Of a stretch of DNA of 11,520 nucleotides, positions 1-5,094 are shown in pieces. Within the stretch, counting starts at the first letter, position 1. Each line of letters opens with the position of its first letter. The translations under genes and the position numbers were made by a program. The DNA comes from Bacteroidales bacterium (GTDB lineage Bacteria; Bacteroidota; Bacteroidia; Bacteroidales; WCHB1-69), in assembly GCA_031272415.1 (NCBI GenBank), contig JAISTU010000107.1, positions 1 to 11,520 on the forward strand, given 5' to 3'. The notes under the pieces were generated by a model that saw only the letters and a program-made list of their open reading frames with translations, was not told where the DNA came from and ran no database searches.

Positions 1-352
1 GAGCAGGTTGATAAGCATTACTATGAGCGGTTGATTGCATCGCACAAAGAGGCAGTGAACGAGTTTGTTTTTTGTCCTTATAGACCTGAAAACAGGTAAG
101 TTAACACATCAGGACATCGGTCAGATGGATATGTACGTCCGAATGTACGACGAACTGAAACGCACCGAAGGCGACAACCCGACCATCGGCATTATCCTCT
201 GCGAAGAAAAAGACAAAGCCGAAGTCCGCTACTCCATTCTCAACGACAACAAGAACCTGCTCGCCACCAAATACAAACTCTATATTCCTACGGAAGAGGA
301 ACTTACGGCAGAAATACGGCATATCAGAGAGTTGATGAAAGGGAAAAATTGA
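1..352 (+). pseudogene. YhcG/DUF1016-type PD-(D/E)XK nuclease, 3' part, internally deleted and frameshifted; 5' end outside window
   Basis: Two frames carry pieces of one protein. Frame 1 (about 1-64) reads ...HYYERLIASHKEAVNEF, which resembles the linker at the start of the DUF1016 C-terminal nuclease domain. Frame 2 (65-352) reads FFVLIDLKTGKL, then GQMDMYVRMYDELKR and DNPTIGIILC, the well-known final part of that domain, ending in an intact C-terminus and a TGA at 350-352. In intact relatives (from memory of the family) roughly 80-90 residues lie between these pieces, including the strand with the first catalytic Asp (a YxIDLVFY-like motif). That strand is absent here; only the later D-x-K (IDLK) remains. 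Frame 1 stops at 109-111, and frame 2 is closed upstream by stops near 32 and 56. Inference: an internal deletion with a frame change, with its junction near 55-68, so an inactive nuclease. The family is linked with restriction-like and mobile functions. A sequencing error alone would not explain the missing domain half. Confidence 0.8.
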
Positions 353-363
353 AAATGAATTTG

Positions 364-372
364 TACTTTTGC
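364..372 (+). promoter_or_regulatory. Bacteroidota -7 promoter element (TACTTTTGC)
   Basis: TACTTTTGC matches TAnnTTTGC at every fixed position and lies 63 nt before the ATG of the 249-aa gene, just after the nuclease remnant. I see no good TTG/TTTG -33 element about 19 bp upstream; the nearest TTG (349-351) is too close. A start near 379 would give a leader of about 57 nt that includes the hairpin at 401-420. Likely the promoter of the accessory cassette. Confidence 0.5.
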
Positions 373-400
373 AGTTTGAAAAATTTTAACACATTAAAAC

Positions 401-420
401 CTTCCCGAAAAGGCGGGAAG
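401..420 (+). promoter_or_regulatory. Perfect 7-bp stem-loop in the leader of the 249-aa gene
   Basis: CTTCCCG (401-407) and CGGGAAG (414-420) are exact reverse complements around the 6-nt loop AAAAGG. The GC-rich stem stands out in A/T-rich surroundings and lies 15 nt before the ATG at 436. It is followed by an A-rich stretch rather than T's, so it is not a + strand intrinsic terminator. It could protect the mRNA 5' end, influence translation, or be a protein site. The role is inferred; the structure is seen. Confidence 0.5.
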
Positions 421-435
421 TAAAGCAAAAAAAAT

Positions 436-1185
436 ATGGCAATAGCAGGAATTATTACAAAAAACAATCGCTACCAAGTTTTGAACGAGGCAGGCGAAAA
501 AATAAGTGAACAGTTGGTCGGTGCAGTGGGTGAAGTGATGGCTTTTAACCACGAAATCATTGTTTGCTCCGAGGACGATTGGTATGTTGTCTATGATGAA
601 AAATTTCAGGAAATCAGCAGAAAATTGCAAAAATATGCCGATGGTTCATTATTAGGGGTAAGTGGTAATAACTTTCCCTTTGATTGTGGGCGATGCCTAA
701 TATATTTCGGCATACCCAACGTCGAATATACTGTTTATGATAAAGAGTTTCATAAAACAGGAAGAAAAGTTACGCTTGTAAACAAAAAACCGACAAGGGG
801 GAAAATAGCAAATGCTTTTGAAAACCACTGCATCTATGAACTTTTGAACGAAGAAGGCAGGGAAAAAAGTAAAAAGTCAATTGATGTAATCGGCGAAATT
901 TGTGCAAATAGCAACAGTATTGTTATTTGCGAAAAAGACGCGAATTATGTTGTTTTTGATGTGAAATCGCTTGACAAAATTGGTGAAAAACCTGTGAAAA
1001 CGATTGATGATTTACGCATTTCTCGTGAAGATTTAGATTTCATTGTGTGCATTGAAAATGAATGGAATGTAATCTATGATAAACATTTCCAAGAAATTCA
1101 CAGGGAACTGATAACCGATGTCGGTAATCTTGTGCGAAATTCGGATGAAGATACCGATGAAGATACTCTGTGTTCATTTATTTAA
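436..1185 (+). CDS. Unrecognised repeat protein, six degenerate ~40-residue repeats (possible beta-propeller)
   Basis: I do not recognise this 249-residue protein as a named family. It has no signal peptide or membrane segment, so it is probably cytoplasmic. The visible architecture is repetitive: a Y-x-V-Y-D-x-x-F-x-x-I-x-R-K-like strand pair recurs at residues 13 (YQVLNEAG), 50 (YVVYDEKFQEISRKL), 98 (YTVYDKEFHKTGRKV), 134 (YELLNEEGREKSKK), 171 (YVVFDVKSLDKIGEK) and 211 (NVIYDKHFQEIHREL). Most are preceded by an I-V-C-x-E-like strand (IIVCSEDD, IVICEKDA, FIVCIENE). Spacing is 36-48 residues. Such short beta-rich repeats recall WG-repeat and other propeller-like proteins, but the Trp-Gly signature is missing; a six-bladed propeller is my inference. 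The C-terminus is acidic, coded partly by a 12-bp tandem duplication (1144-1155, 1156-1167). The ATG follows an A-rich leader without a Shine-Dalgarno, normal for this phylum. It is the first gene of a close three-gene set. Confidence 0.85.
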   Translation: MAIAGIITKNNRYQVLNEAGEKISEQLVGAVGEVMAFNHEIIVCSEDDWYVVYDEKFQEISRKLQKYADGSLLGVSGNNFPFDCGRCLIYFGIPNVEYTVYDKEFHKTGRKVTLVNKKPTRGKIANAFENHCIYELLNEEGREKSKKSIDVIGEICANSNSIVICEKDANYVVFDVKSLDKIGEKPVKTIDDLRISREDLDFIVCIENEWNVIYDKHFQEIHRELITDVGNLVRNSDEDTDEDTLCSFI

Positions 1186-1226
1186 GAACGATTAAAAATA
1201 AAAAGCAAAATTTTTAAAAAATAAAC

Positions 1227-2426
1227 ATGGAATATAATCAAATAAAAAAAGATTTGCCCAAACTTAAGCAAATTGCGATTATCAGACAAAAAAATAAAGA
1301 GTTGCAAGAATCGGAATGCCTGAATTTTAATATTTTTAAAATATTGAATGTGTTGGAAAATGGAACTTCTTCTCTAATTTGTGATTTGCTTAATCCACGT
1401 AAATATCCGGCATTGAGCGATAGTTTTTTAAGAATTTTTATTGAACTTTTGAGAGAAAAGATAGGCAACAATGATGTTTTAGAAACTTTTCAAACAAACA
1501 ATGCAAAGATAAGTACCGAAGTATCTTTCAAAATGACAGACGTAAAAAGTAAATGCGGCGAATGCAAAGAAAAGTGCAATGATGGTAGAATAGATATTTT
1601 AATCAATGATAAACAGGATAGAGGTGTTATCATTGAAAACAAATTTAACTATGCCGAGAACCAAAAAAATCAGTTGTGTCGCTATGATAAATACGGGCAA
1701 AAACATTTTCCGAAAGGGTATGTTACTCTGTATTTGTCTCGATATGAACTCAATGATAATGATAAAGAAGAGGTAAGAGAGGAGAGTGCGAAAGAAGTAA
1801 AGTTTTTCAATATTTCCTTTCGTAACTTTATTACTGAATGGTTAGAAAAATGTTTAGTACAGACAGTAAACTATCCATTAATTCGTGAAACAATAAATCA
1901 ATTTATATATTATATGAAATCTAAAACTGGTCAAAGTATGAGTAAAGAAGAAGTAAAAGAAATTGCAAAACTAATCGTTAAAGATGATTTGGTAGAGACA
2001 ACTTGCTATTTGGCGAGTAACATTAACGAATTAGTGTCAAGTATTTTTAAAGAGTGGAAAAAGGAATTAGACAAAAAGGAATTAGGCACAAATTCTTTTA
2101 TCGTTCTTGATGATAAAGGACATTATCGAGTAGGTGTAATTTTACAACAGAAATTCTGTGCAACTTTACAGTTTAATCTTAAAAACAGAAAATTATCAGT
2201 CGGTTTCACTACATTGTATCATTCATATCAACCTGAAGACAAAGCAAGAGAAAATAATTACGATAAGAATTTAGAAAAATTGTTAATAGACGGTCTTTCA
2301 AAAATAATACCTGATACTCCATTAGATAAATTGTCGGAAAAGTGGTATTGTTCCAAATATACCACATTTAAAGACGGCTTTAAAAATTTGGTAAAATTGA
2401 AAGAAACAATTCCATCTAATAAATAA
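1227..2426 (+). CDS. PD-(D/E)XK nuclease superfamily protein (PDDEXK_4-like) with an inserted Cys cluster
   Basis: This 399-residue protein shows the order of elements typical of the PDDEXK_4 group: an N-terminal helix with N-I-F-K-I-L (35-40) and a D-L-L-N-P motif (53-57), a strand with E98 (STEVSF), the catalytic Asp in R-I-D-I-L-I (D123), the E-x-K in I-I-E-N-K (E137, K139), and a Q-L-x-R-Y helix (Q149, Y153). These make a complete nuclease core in the first 155 residues, so it looks catalytically competent. Cys110, Cys113 and Cys117 (C-x2-C-x3-C) lie in the loop just before D123 and could bind metal; this is an inference. The C-terminal ~230 residues are mixed helix and strand without a motif I know. 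Relatives are usually hypothetical proteins in accessory islands, some next to defence genes; the biological target is unknown. It starts 41 nt after the repeat protein and ends 42 nt before the acidic gene, which fits one operon. Confidence 0.85.
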   Translation: MEYNQIKKDLPKLKQIAIIRQKNKELQESECLNFNIFKILNVLENGTSSLICDLLNPRKYPALSDSFLRIFIELLREKIGNNDVLETFQTNNAKISTEVSFKMTDVKSKCGECKEKCNDGRIDILINDKQDRGVIIENKFNYAENQKNQLCRYDKYGQKHFPKGYVTLYLSRYELNDNDKEEVREESAKEVKFFNISFRNFITEWLEKCLVQTVNYPLIRETINQFIYYMKSKTGQSMSKEEVKEIAKLIVKDDLVETTCYLASNINELVSSIFKEWKKELDKKELGTNSFIVLDDKGHYRVGVILQQKFCATLQFNLKNRKLSVGFTTLYHSYQPEDKARENNYDKNLEKLLIDGLSKIIPDTPLDKLSEKWYCSKYTTFKDGFKNLVKLKETIPSNK

Positions 2427-2468
2427 CTCTATAGTATATAAAAAAGGAAACTAAAAAAACAATTCTAT

Positions 2469-2711
2469 ATGGAAGATAATCAGAAAAAAATCGTTATTGA
2501 ATTTTCAGAAGAAGAAATTAAAAAATTGAAAGAATTTGTACATGACGAGTTGTACTCTCCTCGTTTTTATCATTCAGATGATTATGACGAAGACGAGCAA
2601 CTCACAGAAGAAGAAGTTGGAAAAATGTGGCTCGAAAAGTTTGAATTTCTCAAAAAGTTGCAAGTAAAAATTGAAGAGGGGGAATGTCTTGACTTTTCAG
2701 AGATGGATTGA
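2469..2711 (+). CDS. Small, strongly acidic hypothetical protein (80 aa)
   Basis: I recognise no family. The protein has 26 Asp/Glu against 11 Lys/Arg, a net charge near -15, with clusters EEE (14-16), DDYDEDE (37-43) and EEE (47-49). It appears mainly helical, with no membrane segment or signal peptide. It follows the nuclease by 42 nt, probably in the same transcript; AAGGAAAC lies upstream but rather far (about 20 nt) from the ATG. An acidic partner next to a nuclease could be a nucleic-acid mimic or inhibitor, but that is only a hypothesis. Past its TGA the same frame stays open for another 36 codons (to 2822), so the protein may be a truncated form of something longer, or it may have been placed next to unrelated debris. 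Confidence 0.65.
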   Translation: MEDNQKKIVIEFSEEEIKKLKEFVHDELYSPRFYHSDDYDEDEQLTEEEVGKMWLEKFEFLKKLQVKIEEGECLDFSEMD

Positions 2712-2884
2712 TATTTGCCCCCACCGAAGGACTCCAATACCGACGATTTTGATATTGTGCGATTATTGCATATCAACCTGTTCAAAGAGGAGGTGCTGGG
2801 AAGAAACAAATGCCTTTTCTGATTGAACAGATTAAAAAGTTAGCAAAAAACTCGAAAAATAATATCAAAAAAAATCAGAACTAA
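2712..2884 (+). other. Possible gene debris in two frames after the acidic gene
   Basis: Directly after the TGA at 2709-2711 the same frame reads YLPPPKDSNTDDFD and then IVRLLHINLFKEEVLG to a TGA at 2820-2822. A second frame takes over around 2801 with KKQMPFLIEQIKKLAKN and runs to a TAA at 2882-2884. Base composition of the first half (CCC CCA CCG, GAG GAG GTG CTG) is richer in G+C than the cassette to its left. This looks like a frameshifted 3' end of a former gene, but I cannot name the family, and a chance reading cannot be excluded. Confidence 0.3.
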
Positions 2885-2955
2885 AAAAAATCTTTCAAAA
2901 AAAAAATTAAAAAAATTAAAAAAAAAATTTGTATTAAAAAAAAAAGTATATTTGC
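2883..2955 (+). promoter_or_regulatory. A-tract run followed by a -7 element (candidate upstream promoter of the dcw leader)
   Basis: Five runs of 7-10 A's (2883-2890, 2897-2906, 2909-2915, 2918-2927, 2936-2945) lead to TATATTTGC (2947-2955), a full match to TAnnTTTGC. TTTG at 2928-2931 could be the -33 element, but its 15-bp spacer is shorter than the usual ~19. Centre-to-centre A-tract spacing is about 15, 10.5, 10.5 and 18 bp, so part of the array is in helical phase and would be intrinsically bent, like an UP element. Transcription from here would start about 275 nt before mraZ. Confidence 0.45.
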
Positions 2956-2980
2956 AAAAGAGATAACATTGTTAAATTTG
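2951..2980 (+). promoter_or_regulatory. Second overlapping promoter: TTTG - 18 bp - TAAATTTG
   Basis: TTTG (2951-2954) and TAAATTTG (2973-2980) are separated by 18 bp, close to the Bacteroidota -33/-7 spacing, and the -33 half lies inside the preceding -7 element. It is the better-spaced of the upstream candidates, with a predicted start near 2987. A third TAnnTTTG (3014-3021) has no well-spaced -33. In such A/T-rich DNA some matches are chance. Confidence 0.45.
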
Positions 2981-3077
2981 GGTTAAGAAAAATAGTGTTT
3001 TTGACCTGAATGTTAATTTTGTAACTTGTTCGTTCTGTGAAAGTTAGGAGAAAATTTGAGGAGAAAATGCTCCCAAA

Positions 3078-3115
3078 AACGGTGTATAAAAAGGCACTGT
3101 TATTTTTTCTTTTTG
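3078..3115 (+). terminator. Intrinsic terminator or attenuator in the mraZ leader
   Basis: AACGGTGT (3078-3085) pairs with GCACTGTT (3094-3101) in an 8-bp stem with two G-T wobbles and an 8-nt loop. A T-rich tail (3100-3115: 13 T's with one A, one C and one G) follows at once. This is the layout of an intrinsic terminator. It would stop read-through from the accessory cassette, or attenuate transcripts from the promoters at 2947-2980 before mraZ, leaving a short RNA of roughly 110-150 nt. Confidence 0.5.
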
Positions 3116-3117
3116 TC

Positions 3118-3157
3118 GGGGAAAAAATGGGAAAATGTAGTAAAAAATGGGAATTTT
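3118..3157 (+). promoter_or_regulatory. Probable MraZ boxes: 10-bp-periodic TGGG-like repeats
   Basis: Reading in steps of ten from 3118 gives GGGGAAAAAA, TGGGAAAATG, TAGTAAAAAA and TGGGAATTTT. Two copies are exact TGGG (3128-3131, 3148-3151), one is GGGG, and one is a degenerate TAGT. MraZ is known in other bacteria to bind several TGGGN boxes spaced by 5 nt (10-bp period) upstream of its own gene and repress the dcw operon. The period, sequence and place (86 nt before mraZ, upstream of the proximal -7 element) fit autoregulation. Binding itself is inferred. Confidence 0.6.
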
Positions 3158-3194
3158 TGTTATTTTCGATGGAGCAATAGAAAAAAGTTTGTAG

Positions 3195-3202
3195 TAAATT
3201 TG
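3195..3202 (+). promoter_or_regulatory. Proximal -7 element of mraZ (TAAATTTG)
   Basis: TAAATTTG matches TAnnTTTG exactly and lies 34 nt upstream of the mraZ ATG, giving a leader of about 27 nt. No TTG is seen at the -33 position, so this promoter may be weak or factor-dependent. It lies downstream of both the terminator-like hairpin and the MraZ boxes, so it is the promoter that MraZ would most directly control. Confidence 0.45.
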
Positions 3203-3236
3203 TAATAAAAAAAATAGTTTTAAATATATACTAAAT

Positions 3237-3713
3237 ATGTCATTATTAGGGTCTTATGTAAGTACGAAAGACGATAGGGGTAGATTTTTGCTACCGACCG
3301 CCATTTTCAGGGAAGTAAATCCTGCATCCGGCGGCAGATATATCGTTAACAGGAGTACAGATAAATGTGTCAATCTGTACCCTGGTAACGTGTGGGATGT
3401 ATTTAAGGCTAAGTTAGACAAAATCAATACTTTTGACCCGCGAAAGAGGGCATTGGTAAGATATTTTTTGGGCAGTGCTACTGAAATTATGTTGGATTCC
3501 AAAAACAGGCTGCTCATTCCGCAACAATTAGCCGATTATGCGCAATTGGAAAAAGAATTGCTCATTGTGAGTGTTGCACCTGTGATTGAAATTTGGAATC
3601 CGAATTTGTATAACCAAGCAATGGAGGCAGTATCGGCTACAAATGTAGAGGATATTACGCAAATTGCTAATGATATTTTTGACAATGGAAAAATCTTTGA
3701 AGAATTATCATAA
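3237..3713 (+). CDS. mraZ: Transcriptional regulator MraZ
   Basis: This 158-residue protein is the first gene of the dcw cluster and has the normal MraZ length. Two SpoVT/AbrB-like halves are visible, each with the D-x-x-x-R signature that contacts DNA: D12-D-R-G-R16, followed by FLLP, and D87-S-K-N-R91, followed by LLIP. MraZ forms a ring-shaped multimer and represses mraZ and the downstream division and wall genes by binding TGGG-type boxes; a candidate array lies at 3118-3157. The C-terminal tail (about 128-158) is helical and acidic, as usual in this phylum. Its last 29 nt overlap the start of rsmH, so the two are transcribed together. The ATG at 3237 is preceded by an A/T-rich leader without a Shine-Dalgarno. 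Confidence 0.95.
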   Translation: MSLLGSYVSTKDDRGRFLLPTAIFREVNPASGGRYIVNRSTDKCVNLYPGNVWDVFKAKLDKINTFDPRKRALVRYFLGSATEIMLDSKNRLLIPQQLADYAQLEKELLIVSVAPVIEIWNPNLYNQAMEAVSATNVEDITQIANDIFDNGKIFEELS

Positions 3714-4599
3714 TCCGGTTATGCTTATGCAAAGTATTGATGCTCTGGCGATTAAGTCGGATGGCATTTATGTAGACCTTACATTTGGCGGTGGCGGTCA
3801 TGCAGGTCAAATTTTAAATCGTTTGGGCAAAAATGGAAAATTATACGCTTTTGACCAAGACGGGGACGCAAAATCTAATGTTCCTGACGACCCAAGATTT
3901 ACATTTATTAACCACAATTTCAAGTATTTAAGTAATCATTTACGCTTGTATGGAGTACTTCAGGTGGATGGAATTTTTGGCGATTTGGGGGTGTCTTCAC
4001 ATCAATTTGACACGGAGGCGAGAGGTTTTTCGACCCGCATGGATTGTCCGTTGGATATGCGAATGGATACTCGCAAAGGGCAAACAGCAGCCGACATTCT
4101 TAACACTTATTCGGCAGAAGAATTGATGTCCGTTTTTCGTAAATATGGGGAGATACCCAATGCAGGAAAATTGGCAAAATTAATTGTGGCTGAACGGGAA
4201 AAAGAGCCTTTTTTGACCTCAAAAAATTTGCTCAACAGGATACAAACTTGTATGCCCTTGCACAAAGAATACAAATATGCTGCACAATTGTATCAAGCAC
4301 TCAGAATTGAGGTCAATGATGAACTGGATGCTTTACAATCGCTTTTAAATCAATCAGTTACACTTATAAAAACAGGTGGCAGATTGGTCATAATTTCTTA
4401 TCATTCATTGGAAGATAGGATGGTAAAATATTTTATGCGTAGTGGAAATATGGAGGGAAAAGTAGAAAAAGATTTTTACGGTAACTCTCTCAGTCCCTGG
4501 ATTTTAATTACACACAAACCTCTTACGCCGGACGAGCAAGAATTGTCTGACAACAATCGCAGTCGGAGCGCAAGATTAAGAATTGCAGAAAGGAGATAA
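3685..4599 (+). CDS. rsmH: 16S rRNA (cytosine(1402)-N(4))-methyltransferase RsmH (MraW)
   Basis: RsmH transfers a methyl group from S-adenosylmethionine to N4 of C1402 in the 16S rRNA decoding centre. With the start at ATG 3685 the protein is 304 residues and begins MEKSLKNYHNPVML, like the usual YHNPVLL N-terminus. The frame is open from an earlier ATG (3664), but that would add seven residues and lengthen the overlap with mraZ to 50 nt, so I prefer 3685 (29-nt overlap). Motifs: SAM-binding V-D-L-T-F-G-G-G-G-H (30-39), the acidic strand end F-D-Q-D (56-59), F-G-D-L-G-V-S-S-H-Q (98-107), YQALRIEVNDEL (203-214), SYHSLEDR (238-245) and the C-terminal N-R-S-R-S-A-R-L-R signature (291-299). All hallmark residues are present. 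The ftsL-like gene starts 6 nt after its stop. Confidence 0.95.
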   Translation: MEKSLKNYHNPVMLMQSIDALAIKSDGIYVDLTFGGGGHAGQILNRLGKNGKLYAFDQDGDAKSNVPDDPRFTFINHNFKYLSNHLRLYGVLQVDGIFGDLGVSSHQFDTEARGFSTRMDCPLDMRMDTRKGQTAADILNTYSAEELMSVFRKYGEIPNAGKLAKLIVAEREKEPFLTSKNLLNRIQTCMPLHKEYKYAAQLYQALRIEVNDELDALQSLLNQSVTLIKTGGRLVIISYHSLEDRMVKYFMRSGNMEGKVEKDFYGNSLSPWILITHKPLTPDEQELSDNNRSRSARLRIAERR

Positions 4600-4605
4600 A
4601 AAATT

Positions 4606-5094
4606 ATGGCAAATAGAAGAAATCAACAAAAAAGAGCAGAAAAAGAACAAAAAAAGCAACAAAATACGCCCATTTTTGACAATTCTGATGCAAATTCTAT
4701 AAATGAACAAAAAATATCTCCAAAAAATAAAAAAAATACTCCATTTATTGGATTTTTACGTAGCAGTCGCCTTATTTTTAGAAATATTTTTACAGGTAGG
4801 TTGCTTACCAAAATGAATTTGGCTAAAAATTGGAAGTTTTTACTTATGGTGGTCATTTTGATTGCCATTATAATTTTTACCAATCTCAGGCTTCATAATC
4901 AAAGAGGTGAAATTCAAAAATTAAAAGATGAGGTGGTCATTGCGCACGATAAATTGATGGATGCAGTAGAAGACGGTTTTATAGCCGATGAAAATTTGGA
5001 AACTCAATTGCAAGAGACGGCTGTTGAAAAGGGATTTACCAACAGTGGTATTCCGTATGAAATTTTTTCAGATAGAGAGGAGGTAACGCCATGA
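4606..5094 (+). CDS. ftsL: FtsL-like cell division protein
   Basis: The protein (162 residues) is recognised mainly by topology and position between rsmH and a PBP. FtsL is a bitopic membrane protein that joins FtsB and FtsQ in the divisome and helps activate septal wall synthesis. Here a long, Lys/Gln/Asn-rich cytoplasmic tail (1-75) precedes one membrane segment (about 77-92: LLMVVILIAIIIFTNL). A short periplasmic part follows, with a likely coiled coil (about 96-122, RGEIQKLKDEVVIAHDKL) and an acidic C-terminus. This matches the Bacteroidota FtsL-like family, whose members have a longer N-terminal tail than E. coli FtsL. The stop overlaps the next start as ATGA, so translation of FtsL and the PBP is probably coupled. 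Sequence identity in FtsL is always low, so the name rests on context. Confidence 0.8.
   Translation: MANRRNQQKRAEKEQKKQQNTPIFDNSDANSINEQKISPKNKKNTPFIGFLRSSRLIFRNIFTGRLLTKMNLAKNWKFLLMVVILIAIIIFTNLRLHNQRGEIQKLKDEVVIAHDKLMDAVEDGFIADENLETQLQETAVEKGFTNSGIPYEIFSDREEVTP

Noticed and set aside
155..235. Long extra loop of MraY (residue numbers of the protein) as a possible novel domain
   Set aside because: Other Bacteroidota MraY proteins carry a similar extension, so it is a phylum feature rather than something new here.
3067..3180. 37-codon frame starting ATG with AGGAG just upstream, ending TAG at 3178
   Set aside because: It runs through the terminator-like hairpin and the MraZ boxes, has no recognisable similarity, and Shine-Dalgarno signals are little used in this phylum. 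The AGGAG is part of a local direct repeat.
3664..3684. Earlier ATG for rsmH (adds MLMIFLT)
   Set aside because: The family N-terminus fits the ATG at 3685, and the extra residues come from sequence that codes for the MraZ tail in another frame.
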